This document shows positions 34,147 to 43,456 of a stretch of DNA of 64,000 nt, piece by piece; the first letter of the stretch is position 1; each line of letters begins with the position of its first letter. The position numbers and the translations under genes are program-made. The notes under the pieces are model-generated. The model made no database searches, was not told the origin of the DNA, and was given only the letters and a program-made list of their open reading frames with translations. Source of the stretch: Xylophilus rhododendri (GTDB taxonomy: Bacteria; Pseudomonadota; Gammaproteobacteria; Burkholderiales; Burkholderiaceae_C); NCBI RefSeq assembly GCF_009906855.1, contig NZ_CP047650.1, positions 3,844,001 to 3,908,000 of the forward strand. The letters are read 5' to 3'.

Positions 34147-35115
34147 ATGAACAGAATCCGCAAGATCGCCTTCGAGGAACACTTCATGGCGCCCGGCTTC
34201 GAGCGCTATTCGCCCTTCCTGAAGTTCATCGCGCCCAGCGCCGCGGCCGAGCTGCTGGCGCGGCTGTCCGACATCGACGCGATGCGGCTGGCCGAGATGG
34301 ATGCGGCGGGCATCGCCATGACCATCCTGTCGCAGACCGGCCTGGGCATCCAGGGCGAGCCCGACACGGCCGCCGCCATCCGCGCCGCCGCCGAGAACAA
34401 CGACTACCTGGCCACGCGCATCGCCCGCCATCCCGGCCGCTTCGGCGGCTTCGCCTGTCTGGCGATGCAGGACCCCCAGGCCGCCGCCGACGAGCTTGAG
34501 CGCGCGGTGACCCAGCTCGGCTTCAAGGGCGCGCTGGTCAACGGCCACACGCTGGGCCGCTACTACGACGACCCGGCCTACGACGTGGTCTGGGAGCGGC
34601 TGCAGGCGCTGGACTATCCGCTCTACCTGCATCCGATCGACTTCCCGCAGGTGCCCAGGACACTCGAAGGCTTCCCCGTGCTGCACGGCGCCACCTGGGG
34701 ATGGGGCGTGGAGACCGGCTCGCATGCGCTGCGCCTCTTGTTCTCCGGCGTGTTCGACCGCTTCCCCAAGCTGAAGATCGTGCTGGGCCACATGGGCGAG
34801 GGCCTGCCCTTCCAGCGCTGGCGCTACGACAGCCGCTTCGCCGCCTATCCCTTCGGCATCACCCTGCAGCGAAAGCCTTCGGAGTACATCGGCAGCAACA
34901 TCGTCATCACCACCTCGGGTGTCTGCTCCGAGGCGGCCTTGAAGGGCGCCATCGCCGAGATGGGTGCGGAGGCCGTGATGTTCTCGGTGGACTACCCCTA
35001 CGAAGACACGGCCATCGCCGCCGACTTCATCGAGCAGTCCGACCTCGACGAGGCCACCCGCGCCCTGGTCTGCCATGGCAATGCCGAGCGGCTGCTCAAG
35101 CTCGATCCCCAATAA
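34147..35115 (+). CDS. picC: Amidohydrolase-2 family decarboxylase, PicC-like 3,6-dihydroxypicolinate decarboxylase
   Basis: A 322-residue metal-dependent, non-oxidative decarboxylase of the gamma-resorcylate/5-carboxyvanillate type. Metal ligands by family comparison are E10 and H12 (EEH), H162 (LYLHPID) and D282 (FSVDYPYE). H215 in LGHMGEGLP is the catalytic His. H162 and H215 are one residue off the two essential histidines recalled for PicC of A. faecalis. It should convert 3,6-dihydroxypicolinate to 2,5-dihydroxypyridine, the substrate of the NicX homologue two genes later. It starts the operon decarboxylase, isomerase, deformylase, dioxygenase, amidase. Confidence 0.82.
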   Translation: MNRIRKIAFEEHFMAPGFERYSPFLKFIAPSAAAELLARLSDIDAMRLAEMDAAGIAMTILSQTGLGIQGEPDTAAAIRAAAENNDYLATRIARHPGRFGGFACLAMQDPQAAADELERAVTQLGFKGALVNGHTLGRYYDDPAYDVVWERLQALDYPLYLHPIDFPQVPRTLEGFPVLHGATWGWGVETGSHALRLLFSGVFDRFPKLKIVLGHMGEGLPFQRWRYDSRFAAYPFGITLQRKPSEYIGSNIVITTSGVCSEAALKGAIAEMGAEAVMFSVDYPYEDTAIAADFIEQSDLDEATRALVCHGNAERLLKLDPQ

Positions 35116-35145
35116 AGAAATCGCCCATCCAAGGAGCCAGATCCC

Positions 35146-35898
35146 ATGACCCGTCCCTACCGCATCGGCCAGATCGTGCCGAGTTCCAACACCACCATGG
35201 AGACCGAGATCCCCGCCATGCTGCGCCTGCGCGAGGCGATCCGGCCGGAGCGTTTCACCTTCCACTCCAGCCGCATGCGCATGAAGACGGTGCAGAAGGA
35301 CGAGCTGGCCGCCATGGACGGCGAATCCGACCGCTGCTCGCTGGAACTCTCCGATGCGCGGGTGGACGTGCTGGGCTACGCCTGCCTGGTCGCCATCATG
35401 GCCATGGGCCGTGGCTACCACCGCCAGTCGCAGGCGCGGCTGACGGCGCATACCGAGAAGAACGAGGGCAAGGCGCCGGTCATCACCAGCGCCGGCGCTC
35501 TGGTCGATGCGCTGAGGATCATGGGCGCGAAGAAGGTCGCGCTGGTGGCGCCCTACATGCTGCCGCTGACCGAGCTGGTGGTGGACTACATCCGCCACGA
35601 GGGCTTCGAGGTGAGCGACTGGACCGCCCTGCAGATCCCCGACAACCTGGAGGTGGGCCGGCACGATCCGTCCCGCCTGCCGGCCATCGTGGCCAAGTTG
35701 AAGACCGACGACGTGGACGTGATCGTGCTCTCGGCCTGCGTGCAGATGCCCTCGCTGCCGGTGATCGCCCAGGTGGAGGCCATGACCGGCAAGCCGGTGG
35801 TGACGGCGGCCGTCGCCACCACCTACGCCATGCTCAAGGCGCTGGAGCTGGAGCCCATCGTGCCGGGCGCCGGCGCGCTGCTGTCGGGCGCCTACTGA
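35146..35898 (+). CDS. nicE: Maleate cis-trans isomerase
   Basis: A 250-residue Asp/Glu racemase-fold enzyme converting maleate to fumarate, the last step of the pyridine branch. The two catalytic cysteines are C80 (LGYACLVAIM) and C198 (VLSACVQMPS). The N-terminus RIGQIVPSSNTTMETEIPAM is the family hallmark (also named maiA). The RBS AAGGAG lies before the ATG. The stop overlaps the deformylase start (TGATG). Confidence 0.94.
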   Translation: MTRPYRIGQIVPSSNTTMETEIPAMLRLREAIRPERFTFHSSRMRMKTVQKDELAAMDGESDRCSLELSDARVDVLGYACLVAIMAMGRGYHRQSQARLTAHTEKNEGKAPVITSAGALVDALRIMGAKKVALVAPYMLPLTELVVDYIRHEGFEVSDWTALQIPDNLEVGRHDPSRLPAIVAKLKTDDVDVIVLSACVQMPSLPVIAQVEAMTGKPVVTAAVATTYAMLKALELEPIVPGAGALLSGAY

Positions 35899-36713
35899 TG
35901 GGCTCGCGGCTTCTGTACGGCGCCCATGTGCGCGCCAACGGCATCCGCCAGCATTACCTGCGCTACGGCGGCCAGGGCCGGCCGCTGCTCATCGTGCCGG
36001 GCATCACCAGCCCGGCGATCACCTGGGGCTTCGTTGCCGAACGGCTGGCCGAGCGCTTCGACACCTATGTGCTGGACGTGCGCGGCCGGGGCCTGTCCGA
36101 AGCCTCGCCGACGCTGGACTACGGGCTGGACGCCATGGCCGCCGACGTGGCCGCCTTCGCCGAGGCGCTGGACCTGCGCGGCTATGCCCTGGTCGGCCAT
36201 TCGATGGGCGCGCGCATCGGCATCCGCGTGTCACGCCACCATGGCGAGCGGCTCGGCTGCCTGGCGATGGTCGATCCGCCGGTGTCCGGCCCCGGCCGCC
36301 GGCGTTATCCCTCCAACCTGGCCTGGTACCTCGATTCGATGCGCCAGGCCCGGCGTGGCATCACGGTCGAACAGATGCGGGTGTTCTGCCCCAGCTGGAC
36401 CGAGGAGCAGCTGCGCCTGCGCGCCGAATGGCTGCACACCTGCGACGAACGCGCCATCGTCACCACCTTCGACGGCTTCCACCAGGACGACATCCAGTCC
36501 GACCTGCCTTTCGTCAAGGTGCCCTCCCTGCTGATGGTGGCCGGCCGCGGCGGCGTGGTCGCGCCCGAGGACCAGGCCGAGTTCACCCGCCTGCTGCCCG
36601 GTTTGTTGACCGTGCAGGTGCCCGACGCCGGCCACATGATCCCCTGGGACGACGAGGCGGGCTTTCACGCCGGCCTGCACAGCTTCCTGGGCACGAATCT
36701 GGCTGCGGCCTGA
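35898..36713 (+). CDS. nicD: N-formylmaleamate deformylase (alpha/beta hydrolase)
   Basis: A 271-residue alpha/beta hydrolase. The catalytic triad is S102 (GHSMGAR), D126 (MVDPPVSG) and H246 (DAGHMIPWDD), each one residue later than in Pseudomonas putida NicD as I recall it. VPGITSPAITWGFVAERL is strongly NicD-like. It removes the formyl group from N-formylmaleamate, the ring-cleavage product of NicX, giving maleamate and formate. Confidence 0.92.
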   Translation: MGSRLLYGAHVRANGIRQHYLRYGGQGRPLLIVPGITSPAITWGFVAERLAERFDTYVLDVRGRGLSEASPTLDYGLDAMAADVAAFAEALDLRGYALVGHSMGARIGIRVSRHHGERLGCLAMVDPPVSGPGRRRYPSNLAWYLDSMRQARRGITVEQMRVFCPSWTEEQLRLRAEWLHTCDERAIVTTFDGFHQDDIQSDLPFVKVPSLLMVAGRGGVVAPEDQAEFTRLLPGLLTVQVPDAGHMIPWDDEAGFHAGLHSFLGTNLAAA

Positions 36714-36746
36714 GAATCGTCCTTCGCTCTTTCCATAGGAGAACCC

Positions 36747-37787
36747 ATGCCCGTCAGTGACCACCAGTTGATCGGCGCCTGGAAGCAGGTGCTGGCCTTG
36801 TCCCGGCTGGAGCGCGGCCAGACCGTGACCATCCTCACCGGTGCCGCCACCCATCCGCAGACCCTGGCCTGCGCGCTCATCGCCACGCAGGACATGGGCG
36901 CCATCGTCAACCGGCTGGACCTGCCGCCGGTCAACGGCGAGAAGGCCCACAGCCGCGACAGCCTGGCCTACCTGGGCACCACGCCGCTGACCGGCAATCC
37001 GGCGGCCATCGCCATGCTCAAGGCCAGCGACCTGGTGCTGGACCTGATGACCCTGCTGTTCTCGCCGGAGCAGCACGACATCCTGTCGAGTGGCACCAAG
37101 ATCCTGCTGGCGGTGGAGCCGCCCGAGGTGCTGGCCCGGCTGGTGCCGACCGAGGCCGACCGTGCGCGCGTCAAGGCCGCGGCCGCCCGCATCGGCAAGG
37201 CGAAGGAGATGCGGGTGGTGTCGGCCGCCGGCACCGACATCCGCTTCGCCCTGGGCGAGTTCCCGGTCATCAGCGAATACGGCTTCGTGGACGAACCCGG
37301 CCGCTGGGACCACTGGCCCAGCGGCTTCGCGCTCACCTTCCCCGACGAGGGCGGCAGCCAGGGCACCATCGTCATCGACAAGGGCGACATCCTGCTGCCG
37401 CAGAAACGCTACTGCAGCGAACGCATCGTGCTGACGGTGGAAAACGGCTACGCCACGAAGATCGAGGGCGGCATCGATGCCGCGCTGCTCGCCGACTACA
37501 TGGCGGGCTTCGACGACCCCGAGTCCTTCGCCATCTCCCACATCGGCTGGGGCCTGCAGCCGCGCTCGCGCTGGTCCACCCTGGGCCTGTACGACCGGGA
37601 GGCCACCATCGGCATGGATGCACGGGCCTTCGAGGGCAACTTCCTGTTCTCGCTCGGCCCCAACAACGAGGCCGGCGGCAGCCGCACCACCACCTGCCAT
37701 ATCGACATTCCCCTGCGCAAATGCACGGTCAGCCTGGACGGGCAGGACGTGGTGCGCCAGGGCCAGGTCCTCGAATCCCAAGGCTGA
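36747..37787 (+). CDS. nicX: 2,5-dihydroxypyridine 5,6-dioxygenase
   Basis: A 346-residue ring-cleaving extradiol-type dioxygenase with an aminopeptidase-like fold. The predicted Fe(II) ligands are H265 (ISHIGWG), H318 and D320 (TCHIDIP), the same numbers as in Pseudomonas putida NicX. It opens 2,5-dihydroxypyridine to N-formylmaleamate. AGGAG at 36738-36742 precedes the ATG. Finding intact ligands makes 2,5-dihydroxypyridine the secure central intermediate of this locus. Confidence 0.93.
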   Translation: MPVSDHQLIGAWKQVLALSRLERGQTVTILTGAATHPQTLACALIATQDMGAIVNRLDLPPVNGEKAHSRDSLAYLGTTPLTGNPAAIAMLKASDLVLDLMTLLFSPEQHDILSSGTKILLAVEPPEVLARLVPTEADRARVKAAAARIGKAKEMRVVSAAGTDIRFALGEFPVISEYGFVDEPGRWDHWPSGFALTFPDEGGSQGTIVIDKGDILLPQKRYCSERIVLTVENGYATKIEGGIDAALLADYMAGFDDPESFAISHIGWGLQPRSRWSTLGLYDREATIGMDARAFEGNFLFSLGPNNEAGGSRTTTCHIDIPLRKCTVSLDGQDVVRQGQVLESQG

Positions 37788-37795
37788 CACACCCG

Positions 37796-38410
37796 ATGCA
37801 CGCAGAGATCCAGACCTATGCCCGCCAGGGCTTCGGCGCCGAGTTGCCGCTCAAGGCCCCTTTCGGGCTGCTCATCGTCGATTTCGTCAACGGCTTCGCC
37901 GATCCGGCGATCTTCGGCGGCGGCAACATCGCCCCGGCCATCGCCAGCACCGTGCCGCTGCTGCAGGCGGCACGCGAACGCGGCTGGGCCGTCGCGCACA
38001 GCCGCATCGTCTATGCCGACGACGGGGCGGACCACAACATCTTCTCGCTCAAGGTGCCGGCCATGCTCACGCTCAAGGAGCAGGAGCACCGCAGCGCCAT
38101 CGTGCCCGAGCTGGCGCCGGCCGCGGGCGAGCTGGTGGTGAGGAAGACCGTGCCATCGGCCTTCTTCGGCACGCCGCTCACCCAATGGCTGGCGCAGCGC
38201 GGGGTGCAGACCCTGGTGATCGCCGGCGCGGTCACCAGCGGCTGCGTGCGCGCCAGCGTGGTGGATGCCATGTCCTGGGGCTTCCGGCCGGTGGTGCTGT
38301 CCGACTGCGTGGGCGACCGCGCGCTGGCGCCGCACGATGCCAGCATGTTCGACATGGGCCAGAAGTACGCGGCGGTGATGACCCGCGACGAGCTGCTGCG
38401 CGCCGCCTGA
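37796..38410 (+). CDS. nicF: Maleamate amidohydrolase (isochorismatase fold)
   Basis: A 204-residue cysteine hydrolase. The triad is D29 (LLIVDFVNGF), K117 (VVRKTVPSAF) and C150 (VTSGCVRAS). It converts maleamate to maleate plus ammonia. It starts 8 bases after the nicX stop and closes the operon. Its TGA stop lies inside a perfect hairpin shared with the convergent repeat-protein operon. Confidence 0.93.
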   Translation: MHAEIQTYARQGFGAELPLKAPFGLLIVDFVNGFADPAIFGGGNIAPAIASTVPLLQAARERGWAVAHSRIVYADDGADHNIFSLKVPAMLTLKEQEHRSAIVPELAPAAGELVVRKTVPSAFFGTPLTQWLAQRGVQTLVIAGAVTSGCVRASVVDAMSWGFRPVVLSDCVGDRALAPHDASMFDMGQKYAAVMTRDELLRAA

Positions 38411-38430
38411 GCCTGCGGCCGGCTCAGGCG
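38404..38430. terminator. Hairpin spanning both stop codons of convergent genes
   Basis: CGCCTGAGCC (38404-38413), loop TGCGGCC, GGCTCAGGCG (38421-38430): a perfect 10-bp stem. The left arm contains the nicF TGA, and the right arm contains the stop of the repeat-protein gene on the other strand. There is no T-tract, so it is an atypical bidirectional barrier or mRNA 3'-end stabiliser rather than a textbook terminator. Confidence 0.5.
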
Positions 38431-39590
38431 TCCCGGGGCGCCGGCTGTTCCCAGGCCTGCGCCAGCGGGTTCAGCTCCGAGCGCGCCACGCTGCCTATGC
38501 CCAGATAGCCCTTGCCCTCGTGGCCCGGCGGATTGCGCCGGTACACCGGGTGCCAGCCGCGCTCCTGCATGCACTGCACGATGGCGAGCTTGACCGCGCC
38601 GGTGCCCAGTTCGCTCAGCAGGAATTCCGTGTGTTCGCCGATGCGGCGGGCGCCGAGCGCATCGGTGTCCGAAGCGAGCGCGAGAAAGAGGCCGCGGGCG
38701 ATCGCCGGATGCACCGCGCGTTGGCCGTCCACCCCGGCGTCGACCAGCAGCGCATGCCGGTGCAGGTCCAGCTGCCCGCGCTCGCTGTCCAGGCCCAGCG
38801 AGGGGCGGAACACGCCGGCCTCGATGCCCTGGCGCAGCAGCTCGGGGTAGCGCTCCTGGCGTTCGAGCCGGTCCAGCGCGGAGAACACGGTGCTGTAGGT
38901 GCCGATGTCGGGCAGCGCCGGCTCGGGCAGCAAGGGTCCGTGCTGCAGCAGCCGGTCGAACAGGATCAGGGCCTCGGCCGGCCGGCCGCTGCGCTCGCAG
39001 GCGGACAGGGCGGTGTTGTAGTGCTGGGTGTTGGGGAACACCGGCGTGGGGAAGAAGGCGCCGCATGTCTGCAGGTGGTCGAACAGCGCGAGCAGCTTCC
39101 AGGGCTTGCGGGCGCGGTCGCAGCTGGCCATCGCCAGGTAGTAGCAGATGGCGTCGGGCGACACGCTGTGCCAGCGGCCGGCAAGCGTATCGAAGCGGCG
39201 GCAGCGCGCCAGGCCTTCCAGGCAGGCGATGGCCTTGTCCGTGTCGGCGCCGTATTGCCGGATGCAGGCGGAGGTGACCTTGAGCACCTGCTCGGCATCG
39301 ACCTTGCCGCGGTTGAAGCGCTCGATGATGCCGGCATTGGGTTCCTGCCCCTGCAGATAGCGGCACTCCAGCAGGTGGAGAAAGCCGCAGGCCGGCACGA
39401 CGGGCCAGGACGGCAGCACGCACGCATGCTGGGTCAGCACCGGCAGTTGCATCAGTTCGAAGGGCAGCGGCCACGGCAGCAAGCCGTCAGGCTCCTGAGC
39501 TGCCTCCTGGCCGCCGGGGGCGGGCTGCTGCGCGGCGGGCCAGGGTGCCGGGGCGGGGGAAGAATTGCCGTGCGCGTGGATCTGGTCCAT
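38424..39590 (-). CDS. PPR-like repeat protein with SMR-like C-terminus (fourth gene of operon)
   Basis: A 388-residue soluble protein. A Pro/Ala/Gln-rich N-terminus (1-45) leads to the shared domain EPNAGIIERFNRGKVDAEQVLKV (83-105) and about three PPR-like repeats (about 145-255, e.g. TQHYNTALSACERSGRPAEAL). The C-terminal domain starts LGLDSERGQLDLH (H277), resembling the LDLH start of SMR domains. The tail motif RSELNPLAQAW is also found in the protein encoded at 41957. PPR and SMR domains bind or act on nucleic acid in other organisms; no function is known for this family to me. No signal peptide or membrane segment. It follows the 39637 gene by 46 bases. Confidence 0.7.
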   Translation of the reverse strand: MDQIHAHGNSSPAPAPWPAAQQPAPGGQEAAQEPDGLLPWPLPFELMQLPVLTQHACVLPSWPVVPACGFLHLLECRYLQGQEPNAGIIERFNRGKVDAEQVLKVTSACIRQYGADTDKAIACLEGLARCRRFDTLAGRWHSVSPDAICYYLAMASCDRARKPWKLLALFDHLQTCGAFFPTPVFPNTQHYNTALSACERSGRPAEALILFDRLLQHGPLLPEPALPDIGTYSTVFSALDRLERQERYPELLRQGIEAGVFRPSLGLDSERGQLDLHRHALLVDAGVDGQRAVHPAIARGLFLALASDTDALGARRIGEHTEFLLSELGTGAVKLAIVQCMQERGWHPVYRRNPPGHEGKGYLGIGSVARSELNPLAQAWEQPAPRDA

Positions 39591-39636
39591 GTGGGCGGGT
39601 CCTGGGCAAATGGTGTGCTTGGCGGGTGAGGCCTGT

Positions 39637-41964
39637 TCAGCCGGCGGCGCCGCCGCGGTCCGGGGAAGGGCACTGTTCGGCTGGCGCCACCCGGCTCTCG
39701 TCGTTCGGCTGGCCGGATGTGTTGACGGAGTAGGCCGCGGTCCAGCCCTGGCGCTGGATCCAGCCCTTCACGGCCTGCTCCAGCCCCTCGGGGCAGAAGG
39801 TGCCCAGCACGATTTCGGTGTTCCGGTCGATCGGCCTCGGCAGCCCCAGGGGCTGTGGCATGTAGCGCAGGCAATGCAGGATGGCGAGCGCCAGCGCCGG
39901 ATCCACGCCGCGGGTGTGCGTGGCGGGCGCATGGTGCGGCGTCAGCACCGCTGTCCGGCGCAGGTCGAGGCGGTTGCCGGTCGCATCGAATCCGAGGCTG
40001 GGCTGGAAGACCTGGCCGTCCGGCCTGCCGGGATGGTCCTGCATGCCGCGCCACAGCAGGGGCGCATACCAGTCCGGCCGGCCGAGGCTGGCGCAGGTGC
40101 GCAGTCCGATGCAGTAACTCATGTAGGTGGCCAGCAGGGCGCAAGGCAGTCGTGGGCCGGTGCACAGGAGGCAGTCGAGCAGCGCCAGCACCGTCGAGGT
40201 CCAGCCGGACTTCTCGCAAGCCGACATGGCGGCGTTGATGCACTTCACGTCCGGCAGCGCGGGGATGGGGAAATGCGGTCCGTGCACCCGCAGGTGCTCG
40301 AACAAGGCCATCGCCATCGCCGGCTGGCGGCCCAGCTCGCAGGAGACGATCGCGACGGTGTAGGCGATGGTGTTGGGATAGACGGCCTGCACCTCGCCGC
40401 TGTGCTCGTCCTGGCGGCAGCAGGCGCTCAGGGCATGCAGGCAGGCCAGGGCCGTCTTCCAGTCGGAGCCGCATCGCTTGATGCAGCAGACGGTGACACG
40501 CAGCACCTGTTGTGCATCGACCTCGCCCCGGTTGAACGAGGCGATGATGCTGGCATTGGGCGCGTCGCCATCGCGCGGGGGCCGGGCCAGGAGATGAGCG
40601 AAGCTGCGTGCATGGAGCGGTGCCGCGCCGTCCGCATCCACGTCCTGCTGCCATGGCGGCGGCCATGCCGCGGAGGCGGCGTGCTGCAGGAGGGGACCGC
40701 CCATGCAGGCCGGGTCAGGCGCCGGCCCGCTTGCGGCATACGCTTGAACAGGTTCCGCTTCGGCTTCGGCGCCTGCCCGATCCGGCGTGACCTCCGCCAT
40801 GCCGAGGTCGGCGGCCGGCAGCCGGGCCACCAGGCTGCCGCGGTCGATGCGCCCGTCCGGCAGCAGCGGGTAATCCGGGATCCAGCCCTGTGCGCGGATG
40901 AACTCGGCCACGGTGCGCCGCAGCGCATTCGAAGTGTCTTCGCCCAGCACGTAGGTGGTGCCGTGGTCGATGCCGACCTGTTGGCCGACCAGGCCGGGAT
41001 GGAAGCGCAGGCAGTGCAGGATGGCGTAGGCGAGCGCCGGATGCACGCCGGGTGGTTGGCTGGGGTCCACCAGCACCTGCGGCTGGTGCAGGTCCAGCCG
41101 GTTGCGGTCCGCATCGAAACCGAGCCCGGGGCGCAATACCGGCCTGGCGGGCCGGCCGGTGTCCTGCTGCAGGCCCAGACCCAGGCGCAGCAGGCCCACG
41201 TACCAGTCCGGCCGTTGCGCGCCGGCACAGGCCGCGGCCGCCACGGCGTAGCTGACGGCGGTGGGGAAGACGGGCGAGGCCTGCAGCGGGCCTATGCAGC
41301 TCAACTCATCGAACAGCCTCAGGGCCATGTCGATCCAGCCGCCTTCCTGGCAGGCCGCCATCACGACGTTGAAGGCTCGCGCATCGGGCAGGGCGGGTGC
41401 CGGAAAGCCCGGCCCGTGCCGCAGCAGGTGCTGGAACAGCGCCAATGCCCTGGCGGTCTCCCCGGCGTGCTTGCAGACCCGGATCGCGGAGGTGTAGAGG
41501 ACGACGTTGGGGCAGACGATCTCCCCGACGCCGGCGTGCGGATGGCGCCGGTCGCAGCGCGAGAGCGCATGCATGCAGGCCAGGGCGTCCTGCCAGCGGG
41601 TGCCGCACTTCGCCATGCAGGCGCAGGTCTGCTGCACCACCGCCCGGGCGCCGATTTCGCCCCGGTTGAAAAGCTCGACGATGCTGGCGTTCGGCTCGGT
41701 GCCGGCGGGCACGGGGCAGGGCAGCAGATGGGCGAAGCTGCGCGCTTCGGGCGGGCAGGCGGCGGGTGCCTGGAAGATGGGCGTGCCTGCCGCGGTCGCG
41801 ACGATGTCCGGGACGACGGCGGGAACATGTCCATCCGCCGAAAGCGCCGCCACGCCTGCAGGCGGTTCCGTCTCGGGAGCGGTGGTCTGCTGCGCCGACG
41901 GCGGCGCGGGCTGGGTGGGCGAGCCCCGCCGCTGCGGCCCGTGATGGATACCGGCGCTATCCAC
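39637..41964 (-). CDS. Double-module PPR-like/SMR-like repeat protein (third gene of operon)
   Basis: A 775-residue protein made of two copies of the family module. Module 1 covers about 74-375 and module 2 about 453-741. Each has ARSFAHLL, PNASI, FNRGE, a CxxKCG helix pair, three PPR-like repeats of about 41 residues and the C-terminal domain. Module 1 keeps LDLH (290-293), while module 2 has LDLR (666-669), so the His is lost. The N-terminus (1-70) is Pro/Gln/Thr-rich and probably unstructured. Start is GTG at 41964, overlapping the upstream stop by 8 bases (GTGGATAG). The protein probably arose by in-frame fusion of tandem genes. Confidence 0.72.
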   Translation of the reverse strand: MDSAGIHHGPQRRGSPTQPAPPSAQQTTAPETEPPAGVAALSADGHVPAVVPDIVATAAGTPIFQAPAACPPEARSFAHLLPCPVPAGTEPNASIVELFNRGEIGARAVVQQTCACMAKCGTRWQDALACMHALSRCDRRHPHAGVGEIVCPNVVLYTSAIRVCKHAGETARALALFQHLLRHGPGFPAPALPDARAFNVVMAACQEGGWIDMALRLFDELSCIGPLQASPVFPTAVSYAVAAAACAGAQRPDWYVGLLRLGLGLQQDTGRPARPVLRPGLGFDADRNRLDLHQPQVLVDPSQPPGVHPALAYAILHCLRFHPGLVGQQVGIDHGTTYVLGEDTSNALRRTVAEFIRAQGWIPDYPLLPDGRIDRGSLVARLPAADLGMAEVTPDRAGAEAEAEPVQAYAASGPAPDPACMGGPLLQHAASAAWPPPWQQDVDADGAAPLHARSFAHLLARPPRDGDAPNASIIASFNRGEVDAQQVLRVTVCCIKRCGSDWKTALACLHALSACCRQDEHSGEVQAVYPNTIAYTVAIVSCELGRQPAMAMALFEHLRVHGPHFPIPALPDVKCINAAMSACEKSGWTSTVLALLDCLLCTGPRLPCALLATYMSYCIGLRTCASLGRPDWYAPLLWRGMQDHPGRPDGQVFQPSLGFDATGNRLDLRRTAVLTPHHAPATHTRGVDPALALAILHCLRYMPQPLGLPRPIDRNTEIVLGTFCPEGLEQAVKGWIQRQGWTAAYSVNTSGQPNDESRVAPAEQCPSPDRGGAAG

Positions 41965-43450
41965 GGCGGTGCTCCGGTGCCGGTGCGGGCGGGGCCGCGC
42001 CCGTCCACGGCCTGGCCAGGGGATTCAACTCGGATCTGCCCTGGGTCCGCCGGCGCATCGCCGTCGCGGCGTCGCAGAGCACGCCGGTGTGGGCCTCGAT
42101 CTTCCACTTCGGATTCCAGCCCTCGGCGCGCATGAAGGCATGGACGGTTTTCGTGAGCAGGTTCGAACGATGGGGGCCGACCCGGAAGACCGTTTGCCGG
42201 TCTATGCCCCTGGCATGGCCCAGCTGCTCGGGCTCGTGCCGCAGGCAGTGGATGATGGCCCGTGCCACCGATGTGCGCACCACGGCGGCGGGCGCTCCGT
42301 CCGGCAGCAGGGCGACGGCGCATTCGTGCAGGTCGAGTTCGTTGCGCGCGGCATCGAAGCCCAGCGAAGGCCTGAACACCCGCGACGCGGGCAGGCCGGG
42401 CAGGCCGCGGATGCCATGGGCGAGTATTTCGGCGTAGAGGTCCGGTTGCCCGGACTGCTCGCAGGCGGCCAGGCCCACCGCGTAACTGACGGCATTGGCG
42501 TAGGCCGGCACCGGCAGGCCGGGGCCCTCGCGCAGCAGCTGCCAGAAGAAGTCCAGCGCCTGCGTGTGGCGCTTCTGCCGGGTGCAGGCGGAGATCACCA
42601 TGTTGTAGGTGTTCGTGCGCGGGAAGGCCGCGGGCCGGTACGACGGCCCATGGGTGCGCAGGTGCTCGAAGAGCCACAACAGGGGCTCGACGCGTTCGGC
42701 CTTCTTGCAGACGGCGATCGCGGCGTGGTACGTGGTGGACTGCGGCGATGCTGGCGGGGCCTGCTCCAGCAGCAGTCCGAACAGTGCCAGTGCATGGTCG
42801 ACCAGGCCGTCGGCCTCCAGCTCCGCGATGGCGATCGAGAAGAGCTCCACATCGGGCTGGATCGACACGGGGTCCGGCAGCAGCGGGCCGCAATCCCGCA
42901 GGTGCTGCAGCAGCGCCTGCACCTTGTCGGCGCGACCGGCCTTCTGGCAGATCCCCATGGCGATGCCGTAGCTGAAGTGATCCGGGCACACCACCTCTTC
43001 GCGGCCGGTGAGGGGGTTGCGGCGCTGGCAGCGCGAAAGCGCGTGCAGGCAGGCCAGTGCGTCGTCCCAGTGATCGCACTTGCGCATGATCACCGAGGTG
43101 AGCTTGAGCACTTCCACCGCCACGTGATCGCCCCGGTTGAAGCGGCGCACGGTGCGGGCGTTGCGCTCCTGGCCGGGGCACGGCGGCTGCTCCAGCAGCG
43201 CGGCGAAACTGCGTGGATCGGCCCTGTCCCCGGCGAGCGGTGATGGCGCAGACCACACACGCGAAGCCCAGGGCCGCGGCTTCTGAGCGTCTGCCTGCCG
43301 GCACCAGAGCGCGAATGCCGGCTCCGCCGCTTGCGCTTCTTCCGGCTCCGCACCGGACCGGTCTTCGGTTTCCAGCGTCCAGGGCAGAAGCTGTGGCCAG
43401 GGCGTGCTGCCCTGCCAGGTACTCGACCCCGTGGCGGATGGCATGGTCAT
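41957..43450 (-). CDS. PPR-like repeat protein with SMR-like C-terminus (second gene of operon)
   Basis: A 497-residue protein. A low-complexity N-terminus (1-75) is followed by the shared domain (ADPRSFAALLEQ to GREEVVCPDHF, about 77-159) and about five repeats (about 157-350). Examples are HFSYGIAMGICQKAGRADKV and TNTYNMVISACTRQKRHTQAL. The SMR-like domain begins LGFDAARNELDLH (H375) and reaches LLTKTVHAFMRAEGWNP. The tail RSELNPLARPW matches the 38424 product. C-x3-G-R in the first helix turn and A-L-x-L-F are the PPR-type marks. It lies 6 bases after the stop of the first gene. Confidence 0.72.
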   Translation of the reverse strand: MTMPSATGSSTWQGSTPWPQLLPWTLETEDRSGAEPEEAQAAEPAFALWCRQADAQKPRPWASRVWSAPSPLAGDRADPRSFAALLEQPPCPGQERNARTVRRFNRGDHVAVEVLKLTSVIMRKCDHWDDALACLHALSRCQRRNPLTGREEVVCPDHFSYGIAMGICQKAGRADKVQALLQHLRDCGPLLPDPVSIQPDVELFSIAIAELEADGLVDHALALFGLLLEQAPPASPQSTTYHAAIAVCKKAERVEPLLWLFEHLRTHGPSYRPAAFPRTNTYNMVISACTRQKRHTQALDFFWQLLREGPGLPVPAYANAVSYAVGLAACEQSGQPDLYAEILAHGIRGLPGLPASRVFRPSLGFDAARNELDLHECAVALLPDGAPAAVVRTSVARAIIHCLRHEPEQLGHARGIDRQTVFRVGPHRSNLLTKTVHAFMRAEGWNPKWKIEAHTGVLCDAATAMRRRTQGRSELNPLARPWTGAAPPAPAPEHRRG

Positions 43451-43456
43451 GGCAGC

